The position numbers and the translations under genes were made by a program. DNA of 40,872 bases from Tissierellia bacterium (GTDB lineage Bacteria > Bacillota > Clostridia > Tissierellales > Tissierellaceae). Each line of letters starts with the position of its first letter. Positions within the stretch are counted from its first letter, which is position 1. This document shows, piece by piece, positions 16,992-26,282 of this stretch. The notes below the pieces were generated by a model. That model was given only the letters and a program-made list of their open reading frames with translations. It made no database searches and was not told the origin of the DNA. Where the stretch lies: the NCBI GenBank assembly GCA_028708575.1, contig JAQVYQ010000008.1, forward strand, positions 2,652 through 43,523, in the 5' to 3' direction.

Positions 16992-18062
16992 ATGAATGGG
17001 GATTTCATAGAAGCCCTTAATGAAATTGAAAGGGAAAAAGGAATATCTAGAGATATAATATTTGATGCTTTAGAATCAGCCCTTATATCTAGTTATAAGA
17101 AAAATTTTGGTTCTGCACAAAATGTGCTTGTTGAAATGAATAGGGAAACGGGAGAAGTAAAAGTATATGCTATTAAGGATATAGTAGAAAATGTAAATGA
17201 TGTATTGTCAGAAACTACTTTAGAAGATGCAAAGTCAATAGATAAAAAATTAGAACTTGGTGATATAGTAAAATCAGAAATTACTCCAAAAGATTTTGGT
17301 AGAATTGCTGCTCAAACTGCTAAGCAAGTTGTTATTCAAAGAATAAAAGATGCTGAAAGAGATGTTATTTTTGATGAATTTATCAATAGAGAAAATGAAA
17401 TAATAACTGGTCAAATCCAGAGAATATCTAAAAATAATGTATATATTGACCTTGGTAAAACAGAAGGTGTTTTGCCACCATCAGAACAAATTGAGGGTGA
17501 AGAATATAAACAAGGTGATAGACTTAAATTAATAATTACTGAAGTAAAGAAAACAACAAAAGGACCACAAATAGTACTTTCTAGAACACATGTAAATTTA
17601 ATAAAAAGATTATTTGAACTTGAGGTACCTGAAATTAATGAAGGTATAGTGGAAATCTTCTCTATTTCTAGAGAGGCAGGCTCAAGAACAAAAATAGCTG
17701 TATACTCCAAAGATCCAGATGTTGATCCATTAGGTGCATGTGTTGGATTTAAGGGAAGTAGGGTAAAAGCTATTGTAGATGAGCTAAATGGAGAAAAAAT
17801 TGATATTGTAATTTGGGATAAAAATATAGAAGAATTCATCGCTAATAGTTTAAGCCCTTCAAAAGTTGTTAAGGTAATACCTAGTGATAAAGAAAAATCT
17901 ACATTAGTTATTGTGCCAGATTATCAATTATCTTTAGCTATTGGTAAGGAAGGACAAAACGCAAGGCTTGCTGCAAAGTTGACTAATTGGAAGATCGATA
18001 TTAAATCAGAAAGTCAATATAATGAATTATCAGGTAATAAATCCGATGAAATAAATGAATAA
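16992..18062 (+). CDS. nusA: Transcription termination/antitermination factor NusA
   Basis: 356 residues. The domains in order are an N-terminal RNA-polymerase-binding domain (about 1-125), S1 (about 135-200; ISKNNVYIDLGKTEGVLPPSEQ), KH1 with GFKGSRVKAIVDEL, and KH2 with AIGKEGQNARLAAKL. It lacks the C-terminal acidic repeats of E. coli NusA, as is usual in Firmicutes. The ATG at 16992 is eight bases after AAGGAGGT (16976-16983); a TTG at 16989 is an alternative. It modulates pausing and intrinsic termination. Confidence 0.96.
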   Translation: MNGDFIEALNEIEREKGISRDIIFDALESALISSYKKNFGSAQNVLVEMNRETGEVKVYAIKDIVENVNDVLSETTLEDAKSIDKKLELGDIVKSEITPKDFGRIAAQTAKQVVIQRIKDAERDVIFDEFINRENEIITGQIQRISKNNVYIDLGKTEGVLPPSEQIEGEEYKQGDRLKLIITEVKKTTKGPQIVLSRTHVNLIKRLFELEVPEINEGIVEIFSISREAGSRTKIAVYSKDPDVDPLGACVGFKGSRVKAIVDELNGEKIDIVIWDKNIEEFIANSLSPSKVVKVIPSDKEKSTLVIVPDYQLSLAIGKEGQNARLAAKLTNWKIDIKSESQYNELSGNKSDEINE

Positions 18063-18074
18063 GGGGGGGAGAAT

Positions 18075-18338
18075 ATGAAAGTTAAAAAGGTACCCTTAAG
18101 AAAGTGTATTTCTTGCGGTCAAAGCAGACCAAAAAAGGAACTTATAAGAATTGTAAAAAACAAAGATAATGATGTCCTTGTTGATCTTTCAGGAAAGGTA
18201 AATGGTCGGGGTGCTTATATTTGTGCATCAAAAGAGTGCTTTGAAGAAGCGGTTAAAACAAAAAAATTATCGCGGAGTTTAGAAATTGATATCACTGAGG
18301 AAGTATATGATAAGTTAAGAGAGGTAATTGATGATTAG
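18075..18338 (+). CDS. rnpM: RnpM (YlxR), RNase P modulator
   Basis: 87 residues, formerly DUF448/YlxR. The motif RKCISCGQSRPKKELIRIV at the N-terminus and GRGAYIC...ECF near residue 48 are diagnostic. Homologues bind the RNase P RNA and dampen RNase P activity. The SD is AGGGGGGGA. The small L7Ae-like gene ylxQ, often located between this gene and infB, is absent; infB starts 37 nt later. Confidence 0.92.
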   Translation: MKVKKVPLRKCISCGQSRPKKELIRIVKNKDNDVLVDLSGKVNGRGAYICASKECFEEAVKTKKLSRSLEIDITEEVYDKLREVIDD

Positions 18339-18375
18339 GAAGATCACCTTGACAAAAATTGGAGGTGTATGATGA

Positions 18376-20427
18376 ATGACGAAAATTAGAGTTTATGAAT
18401 TAGCAAAAGAATTAAAAATTTCCAGTAAAGAATTAATTGAAAGAATAGAAGATTTAGAACTAAATATTAATAGCCATATGAGTACTCTTGATAGTGATGA
18501 AGCTGGAATGATTAAAGAATTACTGACAGAACACAAAGAAAGTATTATTGTTGAAGACGAAAAAGATTTACCGGAAGAAGATTTTGTAAAGAATGAAAAG
18601 ATTTATACAAAAAAACAAAATAAGAAAAAACCACAAAATACTTCTGAAAATGAAAAAGGCAATAATAAAGGAGAGGGTTTTATTATAGAAATTGAGAATA
18701 ATATTATTGTACGAGACTTTGCAGAAAAATTAGGAGTAAGTTCATCTCAAGTAATATCTAAATTGATTGCACTAGGTGTTATGGCAACACAAAATGAAAC
18801 TATAGACGGAGAAGTTGCGTCTTTAATTGCTGGAGAATTTGGAGTAGAAGTCAATTTAATAAATACAGATGAAACTGAAGACGACGAATTTGATCTTGAC
18901 TTTGAAGATATAGATGAAGACTTGAAACCTAGACCACCAGTAGTTACTGTAATGGGACACGTAGACCATGGAAAAACATCGCTTTTAGATGCCATAAGGC
19001 ACACTAGTGTAACAAAAGGTGAAGCAGGTGGTATTACACAACATATTGGAGCGTCTACTGTAAATATAAATGGTAAGAAAATCGTATTTTTAGATACTCC
19101 AGGACACGAAGCTTTTACTTCTATGAGAGCTAGAGGCGCGCAGGTAACTGATATTGCTATATTAGTTGTTGCCGCTGACGATGGAGTTATGCCACAGACG
19201 ATTGAAGCAATTGCACATGCAAAAGCTGCCAAAGTTCCAATTATCATAGCCATTAATAAAATTGACAAACCAGGAGCAGATATAGACAGAATTAAGCAAG
19301 AATTGGTAGAACATGGACTAATTCCTGAAGACTGGGGTGGAGATACTATAACAGTACCAATATCAGCAAAGCAAAAAATTGGTATTGATGATATTTTAGA
19401 GATGATTTTAATTGTTGCCGAAATGCAGGAACTTAAAGCCAATCCTAATAGAAAAGCTATAGGCACTATTATTGAAGCACAACTTGACAAAGGTAGAGGT
19501 CCTATTGCTACAGTTCTAGTACAAAAAGGAACTTTAGTTGTTGGAGACATTGTAGTTTCAGGTACTGCATCAGGTAGGATTAGGGCTATGTTTGATGATA
19601 GAGGCAAAAAAGTAAAAATAGCAACCCCTTCAACTCCAGTCCTAATTTTAGGATTATCTGATGTTCCAAACTCTGGAGATATACTAAACGCTGTTGAAGA
19701 TGAAAAGAAAGCTAGACAAGTAGCTGATAGTCGAAAAAAGCAATTAAGAGAACAGATGACATCATCTTATAAGGTTTCATTAGATGACTTATTTGAAAGA
19801 ATCAAAGATGGAGAAATTAAAGACTTAAATATTATTATAAAAGCAGATGGTAGAGGATCTATAGAAGCATTAGCACAATCATTAGAAAAACTTGACACAG
19901 AAGAAGTCCGAATTAGTATAATTCATAACGGCGTAGGTGGTATATCAGAAAATGACATTATGCTAGCATCAGCCTCAAATGCAATAGTAATAGGTTTTAA
20001 TGTAAGGCCTAATTTAAATGCTATAGATGTAGCTAAAAAAGAAGATGTTGATATTAGAACATATAGAGTTATATATGAGGCTATTGAGGATATTCAGGCT
20101 GCAGTTAAGGGAATGCATGCTCCAAAAATAGTAGAAGAGGTTTTAGGTAGAGCCGAAGTTAGAGCAACATTTAGATTACCAAATAGTAATTCGATAGCTG
20201 GTATATATGTTTTAGATGGTAAAATAACTAGAAATTCAAATATTAGACTTCTAAGAAATGATGTGGTTATACACGATGGTGAAGTATCATCATTAAAAAG
20301 ATTTAAAGATGATGCTAGAGAAGTAATGTCAGGTTATGAAGCTGGACTTGGCTTGAATAATTATAATGATATTAAAGAGGGAGACCTATTAGAAGCTTAT
20401 ATTCTAAAAGAAATAGAAAATAAATAG
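18376..20427 (+). CDS. infB: Translation initiation factor IF-2
   Basis: 683 residues. A short N-terminal IF2N helix domain is followed by a charged linker (about 60-95) and a second IF2N-like domain. The GTPase core has G1 GHVDHGKT at 194-201, G3 DTPGHEAF and G4 NKID. The C-terminal domains include GRAEVRATF. It delivers initiator tRNA to the 30S subunit. The start is ATG 18376, nine bases after GGAGGT (18361-18366). An overlapping ATG at 18372 opens a five-codon ORF that stops at once. Confidence 0.97.
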   Translation: MTKIRVYELAKELKISSKELIERIEDLELNINSHMSTLDSDEAGMIKELLTEHKESIIVEDEKDLPEEDFVKNEKIYTKKQNKKKPQNTSENEKGNNKGEGFIIEIENNIIVRDFAEKLGVSSSQVISKLIALGVMATQNETIDGEVASLIAGEFGVEVNLINTDETEDDEFDLDFEDIDEDLKPRPPVVTVMGHVDHGKTSLLDAIRHTSVTKGEAGGITQHIGASTVNINGKKIVFLDTPGHEAFTSMRARGAQVTDIAILVVAADDGVMPQTIEAIAHAKAAKVPIIIAINKIDKPGADIDRIKQELVEHGLIPEDWGGDTITVPISAKQKIGIDDILEMILIVAEMQELKANPNRKAIGTIIEAQLDKGRGPIATVLVQKGTLVVGDIVVSGTASGRIRAMFDDRGKKVKIATPSTPVLILGLSDVPNSGDILNAVEDEKKARQVADSRKKQLREQMTSSYKVSLDDLFERIKDGEIKDLNIIIKADGRGSIEALAQSLEKLDTEEVRISIIHNGVGGISENDIMLASASNAIVIGFNVRPNLNAIDVAKKEDVDIRTYRVIYEAIEDIQAAVKGMHAPKIVEEVLGRAEVRATFRLPNSNSIAGIYVLDGKITRNSNIRLLRNDVVIHDGEVSSLKRFKDDAREVMSGYEAGLGLNNYNDIKEGDLLEAYILKEIENK

Positions 20428-20437
20428 AGGTGTAAAT

Positions 20438-20812
20438 ATGAATATAAAGAGGACCAATAGAATTTCCGAAGAAGTAAGAAAAATAGTATCTGAACTAATT
20501 TTAAATGGTTTAAAGGATCCAAGAATTTCTTCTATGACAACTGTAACTAAAGTAGAAGTAACTAGAGACTTAAGCTTTGCAAAAATTTATATATCTGTTC
20601 TAGGAAATGAAGAAGAAAAGTCAGAAACTATAAAAGGATTAAATAGTGCAAAAGGATTTATACGTAAAGAAATCGGAAATAATATTGACTTAAGATACTC
20701 GCCAGAACCAATTTTTCATTTAGATGAGTCCATAGAAGAAGCAATTAGAATGTCAAAGTTAATCGATGAAGTAAATAAAGAAGCTGTAAATAGGGATACA
20801 AATAATGAATAA
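20438..20812 (+). CDS. rbfA: RbfA, 30S ribosome-binding factor A
   Basis: 124 residues with a KH-like fold. The N-terminus RTNRISEEVRKIVSELIL and the central LSFAKIYISVLGNEE and LRYSPEPIFHLDESIEEA segments are typical. RbfA is a cold-shock factor needed for 16S 5' end maturation. The SD is GAGGTG, 11 nt after infB, and the end overlaps nrnA by eight bases. Confidence 0.96.
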   Translation: MNIKRTNRISEEVRKIVSELILNGLKDPRISSMTTVTKVEVTRDLSFAKIYISVLGNEEEKSETIKGLNSAKGFIRKEIGNNIDLRYSPEPIFHLDESIEEAIRMSKLIDEVNKEAVNRDTNNE

Positions 20813-21791
20813 TGTAATAAATACAGCAATAAATAAAATAACAAATGTAAATAATATATATATAGCTTCCCATATTAATCCAGATGGAGATAATATAGGT
20901 TCTATTTTAGCAATGGCTTTAGGATTGAAAAAGATAAATAAGAATGTTAAAATTCTAAAAACTGATGAAATACCTTCTGACTATATGTTTTTGCCAAATA
21001 TCGATATGATAAAAACATATGATATTGATGAAATAGATACAATAGAATTATTAATTGTTTTAGATTGTGGAGACGTTGACAGATTAGGCAAATATAAATC
21101 AATTGTATCGAAGTCAAATACTGTAATAAACATGGATCATCATATAAGCAATTCAAGATTTGGCGACATTAATTTAATAGATGAGAAAGCCGCAGCTACT
21201 GGCGAGTTAGTTTATGATATATTGAATAAAATGAATCTTGAAATCAATAAGGATATTGCCACATGCTTATATACTGCCATTAGTACAGATACAGGTAGTT
21301 TTTTGTATGATAGTGTGACAGCAAGAACTCATGAAATAGCCATTTCATTAATTAAAGCAGGGATAGATAAATCAGATATTAATATAAAACTTTATCAAAG
21401 TAGAAGTATTGAAAGAACAAAACTATTTATCAGTTCTCTTTCTACGCTTAAAACTTATTATGATAATAAAATAGCAACGGTTAAAATAACTCAGGAAATG
21501 CTAAAAAATTCAAATACAAAAATGGAAGATACTGAAGGAATTATATCTTTTATAAGAGATATTGAGCCTGTAGAAGTTGCATGCCTTCTTAAAGAAAATA
21601 ATAAAAAAGAAATCAAGATTAGTCTTAGAAGTAAGAGATTTGTTGATGTATCAGAGATTTGTTCTACCTTTAATGGAGGTGGACACAAGAGAGCATCTGG
21701 ATGCACTATTAATGAGAATATTGATGATGCAGAAAAGCTCATTGTTGAACAAATTATAAAAATGTGGTGGTTTAATGAACGGGGTTATTAA
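20805..21791 (+). CDS. nrnA: NrnA-type DHH nanoRNase / pAp phosphatase
   Basis: 328 residues. The DHH phosphoesterase domain has His23, Asp27 and Asp29 in HINPDGDN, Asp87 and Asp90 in LDCGDVD, and the DHH triplet at 111-113. The C-terminal DHHA1 domain ends with GGGHKRASGC. NrnA degrades RNA oligomers of two to five nucleotides and dephosphorylates pAp. It overlaps rbfA at the start and truB by 17 bases at the end, as in the conserved Firmicutes order. Confidence 0.93.
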   Translation: MNNVINTAINKITNVNNIYIASHINPDGDNIGSILAMALGLKKINKNVKILKTDEIPSDYMFLPNIDMIKTYDIDEIDTIELLIVLDCGDVDRLGKYKSIVSKSNTVINMDHHISNSRFGDINLIDEKAAATGELVYDILNKMNLEINKDIATCLYTAISTDTGSFLYDSVTARTHEIAISLIKAGIDKSDINIKLYQSRSIERTKLFISSLSTLKTYYDNKIATVKITQEMLKNSNTKMEDTEGIISFIRDIEPVEVACLLKENNKKEIKISLRSKRFVDVSEICSTFNGGGHKRASGCTINENIDDAEKLIVEQIIKMWWFNERGY

Positions 21792-22665
21792 TCTATTTAA
21801 GCCAAGAAATATGACTTCCCATGATGCAGTTTGTATTATGAGGAAAATTTTTAATACCAAGAAGGTCGGTCATACTGGAACTCTGGATCCAAACGCAACA
21901 GGAGTTTTGCCTATATGTATTGGTAAAGCTACAAGAATTTCTGAATACTTATTGGATGTTGACAAAGAGTATATAGGCGAATTAACTCTTAATTATGCAA
22001 CTGATACTCAAGATAGTGATGGAAAAGTTATAAATTCAACAATAAAACAAGTTTCAAGTAATGAAATTAATGATTCATTTAATAAATTTAGAGGTACTAT
22101 TAAACAGACACCCCCAATGTATTCAGCTATAAAAATAAATGGAAGAAAACTATATGATTTAGCTAGGGAAGGGAAAATTGTTAATAGAGATCCACGTGAA
22201 ATTACTATTAAAAACATTAATATTTTAAATAACTATAATAATAAAGAGATATCTTTTTATACTAAATGTTCTAAAGGGACATATATAAGAACCTTATGCG
22301 ATGATATTGGAAACGATCTAGGTACTTATGGATATATGTCCTTTTTAATTAGAGTTGGTGTCGGAAATTTTAAAATTGAAAATTCATACGGTATAGATAC
22401 CCTTAGAAATATGAATGAAAAAGAATTACTTAATACATTAGTTCCTATAGACGAATCCATAAAACATATGGATAAGATAATTATTAATTTAAATTCATAT
22501 AAGAAAATTATAAACGGTGTATCTATAGAAGTAGATGAAAAATATAAAGATTTAATAAATAAAAACATAAGAGTTTATTGTGATAAGTTTATAGGCATAG
22601 GTAAAATTAGCAAATATAGCAATAAGCTTGTTTTAAAAATGAAAAAAAATTTAATAGGTGATTAA
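21775..22665 (+). CDS. truB: TruB, tRNA pseudouridine-55 synthase
   Basis: 296 residues. It converts U55 in the T-loop of tRNAs. The catalytic Asp38 is in HTGTLDPNATG; GVINLFKP at the N-terminus, QTPPMYSAIKINGRKLYDLAR near residue 110 and CSKGTYIRTLCDDIG near 165 are conserved. A C-terminal PUA-like region follows. The start lies within the 3' end of nrnA, and ribF begins at the base after the stop. Confidence 0.96.
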   Translation: MNGVINLFKPRNMTSHDAVCIMRKIFNTKKVGHTGTLDPNATGVLPICIGKATRISEYLLDVDKEYIGELTLNYATDTQDSDGKVINSTIKQVSSNEINDSFNKFRGTIKQTPPMYSAIKINGRKLYDLAREGKIVNRDPREITIKNINILNNYNNKEISFYTKCSKGTYIRTLCDDIGNDLGTYGYMSFLIRVGVGNFKIENSYGIDTLRNMNEKELLNTLVPIDESIKHMDKIIINLNSYKKIINGVSIEVDEKYKDLINKNIRVYCDKFIGIGKISKYSNKLVLKMKKNLIGD

Positions 22666-23598
22666 ATGGAAATATTAAATATAGATGATTTCACAGAAAA
22701 TAGATATCAAACTGCAATAGCCTTAGGTAATTTTGATGGAGTTCATCATGGACATCAAGTGCTAATTAAAAATATGGTAAAAAATGCAAAAATAAAAGGT
22801 CTTAAAAGCTCAGTTTTGCTTTTCCAAAACCACACAAAAGAATGTATTAATGGGACATGTCCTTCATTAATGAGTACAATACAACAAAAATATGATTTAT
22901 TAAACAAACTAGGCGTAGATATGGTTTATAATATAGAATTCAATGAAACAATAATGAAGCTATCTCCTGAGGAATTTGTTATTGATATGCTTATAAACAA
23001 GTTAAATGTAAAGTCAATCTTTATAGGTTATGACTACAGATTTGGATATAAAGCTAAAGGAGACAGTAACTTGCTAAGGGCAATTTGCAATTCATATGGA
23101 ATATATGTTGAAGTTTTAGAACCAATTACCTTTAAAGATGAAGTAGTTAGTAGTACTAGGATTAGGTCATTAATAGAAGAAGCTAAATTGGAAGACGTAA
23201 AAGCACTATTGGGCCGTAATTATTCAATCATTGGAAAAGTTGTATCTGGTAAAAGCTTAGGAAGCAAATTAGGTTTCCCAACTGCTAATATCGAGCCTAT
23301 TATTAATTATGTAATACCAAAACATGGTGTCTACAGTACAGAAATTATTGTAAATAACAAAAAATATCTTAGTGCTACAAGTGTTGGGTACAACCCTACA
23401 TTTAATGAAAAAACTATTAAAATTGAAACACATATTATAGATTTTGCAAATGATATTTATGATGAAAATGTCAAATTGATATTTGTTGATTATTTAAGAG
23501 AAGAAATTGAATTTAGTGATTTAGATTCTTTAGTAAATCAAATCAAAAAGGACATTGAAATGGTTAAAACCAGACATAATTATTTACAAAATATGTAG
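22666..23598 (+). CDS. ribF: Bifunctional riboflavin kinase / FMN adenylyltransferase
   Basis: 310 residues. The N-terminal FAD synthetase half carries ALGNFDGVHHGHQ (HxGH-like nucleotidyltransferase motif) near residue 19 and STRIR near 163. The C-terminal riboflavin kinase half carries GRNYSIIGKVVSGKSLGSKLGFPTAN as adjoining blocks. It makes FMN and FAD. It is the last gene of the rimP operon; a promoter for rpsO lies inside its last codons. Confidence 0.95.
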   Translation: MEILNIDDFTENRYQTAIALGNFDGVHHGHQVLIKNMVKNAKIKGLKSSVLLFQNHTKECINGTCPSLMSTIQQKYDLLNKLGVDMVYNIEFNETIMKLSPEEFVIDMLINKLNVKSIFIGYDYRFGYKAKGDSNLLRAICNSYGIYVEVLEPITFKDEVVSSTRIRSLIEEAKLEDVKALLGRNYSIIGKVVSGKSLGSKLGFPTANIEPIINYVIPKHGVYSTEIIVNNKKYLSATSVGYNPTFNEKTIKIETHIIDFANDIYDENVKLIFVDYLREEIEFSDLDSLVNQIKKDIEMVKTRHNYLQNM

Positions 23599-23611
23599 AG
23601 TATGATATTAT
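23583..23611 (+). promoter_or_regulatory. Promoter for rpsO within the ribF 3' end
   Basis: TTTACA (23583-23588), a 17-nt spacer and TATTAT (23606-23611). The -35 element is in ribF coding sequence. The predicted start point near 23618 falls just before the rpsO leader stem. Confidence 0.6.
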
Positions 23612-23626
23612 TATATTGTTAAGTTG

Positions 23627-23671
23627 CCTAATGCTTTGTTTTACGTTCCTCAGCGATTACTAAGCTTTAGG
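23627..23671 (+). promoter_or_regulatory. rpsO leader stem-loop (candidate S15 regulatory site)
   Basis: CCTAATGCTT (23627-23636) pairs with AAGCTTTAGG (23662-23671) at nine of ten positions around a 25-nt loop, ending 16 nt before the SD. S15 autoregulation through structured leaders is known in several bacteria, including Geobacillus. That this is such a site is inferred. Confidence 0.5.
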
Positions 23672-23701
23672 TGTATAATAAATAAATGGAGGTTATATAG
23701 A

Positions 23702-23968
23702 ATGTTAACAAAAGAAATTAAAGACCAAATTATTAATGATTACAAATTACATGAAGGTGATACTGGTTCACCAGAAGTTCAGATTGCAATTCTTACGTAC
23801 AGAATAAATCACTTAAATGGACATTTAAAGGAACATATTAAAGATCACCATTCAAGAAGAGGACTTCTAAAAATGGTAGGTCAAAGAAGAGGACTTATGA
23901 AATATTTAAAAAATAAGGATATTGAAAGATATCGTTCTTTAATTGAAAAATTAGGTATAAGAGGATAA
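23702..23968 (+). CDS. rpsO: 30S ribosomal protein S15
   Basis: 88 residues. The sequence [14 protein letters not shown] is followed by [19 protein letters not shown] and [19 protein letters not shown], all standard S15 blocks. The ATG at 23702 follows GGAGGT at 23688-23693. The open frame extends upstream to 23624, but that extension runs through the leader stem and is unlike any S15. S15 is a primary binder of 16S helix 22. Next comes pnp, the classical rpsO-pnp pair. Confidence 0.97.
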   Translation: MLTKEIKDQIINDYKLHEGDTGSPEVQIAILTYRINHLNGHLKEHIKDHHSRRGLLKMVGQRRGLMKYLKNKDIERYRSLIEKLGIRG

Positions 23969-23970
23969 TA

Positions 23971-23999
23971 GGAGCGGGTTTACCCGCTCCATTAGTTTA
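23971..23999 (+). terminator. Hairpin after rpsO
   Basis: GGAGCGGG (23971-23978) pairs with CCCGCTCC (23983-23990). The following sequence (ATTAGTTTA) is only weakly T-rich, so termination is probably partial; the stem may also protect the rpsO 3' end or be an RNase processing site. Confidence 0.65.
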
Positions 24000-24082
24000 T
24001 AACAAGATTCCTAGTTTCAAGATACAACTTTATTTTTTAATTTCACATAAATGGTTATACTAATTGACTAAGGAGGTATTCA

Positions 24083-26179
24083 ATGGAAAAGAAATTCACA
24101 TATAGTCTTGCAGGAAGAGACTTAATCATTACAATTGGAAAGGTTGCTGAACAGGCAAATGGTGCTTGTATAGTTCAATATGGAGAAACAGTTATTTTAG
24201 CTACTGCAACTTCATCTAAACAACCTAGAGAAGGTATTGATTTTTTCCCCTTAAGTGTAGACTATGAAGAAAAACTATATTCTGTTGGTAAAATTCCAGG
24301 AGGATTCATAAAAAGAGAAGGAAGGCCAAGTGAAAAAGCTATTTTGACATCTAGATTAATAGATAGGCCATTAAGACCACTCTTTCCAGAAGGATATAGG
24401 AACGATGTACAAGTTATAACTACTGTTTTATCAGTTGACCAAGATAACAGCCCAGAAATTGCTTCCATGATAGGATCTTCAATAGCACTATCTATATCAG
24501 ACATCCCTTTTAATGGACCAACAGGAGCAGTTAATTTAGGTTTAGTTGAAGGTGAATTTATTGTTAATCCAAAATCCAATGAACAAGAAAAATCTGAAAT
24601 TGATTTAACTGTTTCTGGAACAAAAGATGCCATTATGATGGTAGAAGCTGGCGCAAAGGAAGTAACTGAAGAAACTATGTTAAACGCAATTTTAACTGCT
24701 CACAAAGAAATAGGTAAGATTTGTAACTTTATTGATGAAATAGTTAAAGATTGTGGGAAAGAAAAAACAGCTTTCAAAGTATTTGAAGCTGATGTTAAAA
24801 TATCAGATGAAATAAAAGATTATGGAACTGAAAAATTAATTTCAGCTATTAATACTGTTGAAAAACAAGAAAGAGAAGAAAAAATAAGTCAAGTTTCAGA
24901 TGAAATAACTGAGATATTTTTGGAAAAATACCCTGATTCATCGAAAGACATCGAAGCAACTATTGAAGGATTATTAAAATCAGAAGTTAGGCGTTTAATT
25001 ATAGAAGAAGAAAAAAGACCTGACAATAGAAAACCAGACGAAATTAGAAAAATTACAACTGATGTTGGACTTCTTCCTAGAGCACATGGTTCTGGATTGT
25101 TTACAAGAGGTCAAACTCAGGTTTTAACTGTTGCTACTTTAGGAGCAAAAAGTGATGTTCAAATTATTGATGGTCTTGGAGAAGAAGAATCCAAAAGATA
25201 TATGCACCACTACAATTTTCCACCATATTCAGTTGGAGAAACTAAGCCAGTTAGAGGACCTGGTAGACGAGAAATAGGCCATGGTGCTTTGGCTGAAAGA
25301 GCCCTAGAACCTGTTATTCCATCTGTTGAGGAATTCCCATATACTATTAGATTAGTATCAGAAGTTTTAAGCTCCAATGGTTCATCATCTCAAGCAAGTG
25401 TTTGCGGTAGTACACTATCATTATTAGACGCTGGAGTGCCTATAAAATCCCCAGTAGCAGGTATTGCAATGGGTCTTATTAAAGAAGATAATAAGGTTGC
25501 AATTCTTTCAGATATACAAGGTATGGAAGACCATCTAGGTGATATGGACTTTAAAGTAGCGGGCACAAAAGATGGAATTACTGCAATACAAATGGATATA
25601 AAAATAGCTGGAATTGATAGAACTATACTTGTAGAGGCTTTAGAAAAGGCTAGAAAAGGTAGACTATTTATTCTTAATAAAATGAGTGAAACAATATCCA
25701 CTCCAAGAGAAGAATTATCTAAATATGCACCTAAGATATATACTATGCAAGTAAATCCAGATAAGATTAGGGATATAATTGGTTCTGGTGGTAAAACCAT
25801 AAATAAGATAATTGATGAAACAGGCGTAAAAATAGATATAGATGATGATGGTAAAGTAATTATAGCATGTAGTGATGTTGAAGGAGGCAAAAAGGCAATA
25901 GATATGATAAATATTATTGTCAAAGAAATCGAAGCAGGCGAAATATATTTAGGTAAGGTAACTAGAACAACTAATTTTGGAGCTTTCGTGGATATATTCC
26001 ATGGTAAAGAAGGATTGGTTCATATTTCACAACTTGCTAAGGAAAGAGTTGCTAAAGTTGAAGATGTAGTATCAGTAGGTGACGAAGTAATGGTAAAAGT
26101 TATGGAAATTGACAATCAGGGTAGAATTAATTTGTCTAGAAAAGCATGTTTACCTGATGAGATTAAGACAGAAAAATAA
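24083..26179 (+). CDS. pnp: Polynucleotide phosphorylase
   Basis: 698 residues. There are two RNase PH domains: the first begins near residue 12, and the second near 320 contains [17 protein letters not shown]. Between them is the alpha-helical linker. The C-terminal KH domain has [10 protein letters not shown] near 570, and the S1 domain has [22 protein letters not shown] nearby in two blocks. It is a 3'-5' phosphorolytic exoribonuclease that forms a trimer. The SD is AAGGAGGT and a terminator follows. Confidence 0.97.
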   Translation: MEKKFTYSLAGRDLIITIGKVAEQANGACIVQYGETVILATATSSKQPREGIDFFPLSVDYEEKLYSVGKIPGGFIKREGRPSEKAILTSRLIDRPLRPLFPEGYRNDVQVITTVLSVDQDNSPEIASMIGSSIALSISDIPFNGPTGAVNLGLVEGEFIVNPKSNEQEKSEIDLTVSGTKDAIMMVEAGAKEVTEETMLNAILTAHKEIGKICNFIDEIVKDCGKEKTAFKVFEADVKISDEIKDYGTEKLISAINTVEKQEREEKISQVSDEITEIFLEKYPDSSKDIEATIEGLLKSEVRRLIIEEEKRPDNRKPDEIRKITTDVGLLPRAHGSGLFTRGQTQVLTVATLGAKSDVQIIDGLGEEESKRYMHHYNFPPYSVGETKPVRGPGRREIGHGALAERALEPVIPSVEEFPYTIRLVSEVLSSNGSSSQASVCGSTLSLLDAGVPIKSPVAGIAMGLIKEDNKVAILSDIQGMEDHLGDMDFKVAGTKDGITAIQMDIKIAGIDRTILVEALEKARKGRLFILNKMSETISTPREELSKYAPKIYTMQVNPDKIRDIIGSGGKTINKIIDETGVKIDIDDDGKVIIACSDVEGGKKAIDMINIIVKEIEAGEIYLGKVTRTTNFGAFVDIFHGKEGLVHISQLAKERVAKVEDVVSVGDEVMVKVMEIDNQGRINLSRKACLPDEIKTEK

Positions 26180-26190
26180 GCTATATAATT

Positions 26191-26222
26191 CATGAACCTT
26201 CTGGTTCATGTTTTGATTTTTT
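26191..26222 (+). terminator. Terminator after pnp
   Basis: CATGAACC (26191-26198) pairs with GGTTCATG (26203-26210), followed by TTTTGATTTTTT. Confidence 0.88.
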
Positions 26223-26282
26223 GTATAATATTGCTTCCAATGAATATATATTTAGAAAGTATATATTAATGGGGGTCATTAA

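Noticed and set aside
18747..19607. 286-residue open frame on the minus strand inside infB
   Set aside because: It is exactly antisense to conserved IF-2 coding sequence, rich in Ser/Ile/Pro from complemented codons, has no SD and matches no family I recognise.
23624..23701. Upstream extension of rpsO by 26 residues
   Set aside because: The extension runs through the predicted leader stem, is unlike S15, and a strong SD sits just before the ATG at 23702.
25390..25923. 177-residue minus-strand open frame inside pnp
   Set aside because: Antisense shadow of the second RNase PH domain with low-complexity hydrophobic composition and no ribosome site.
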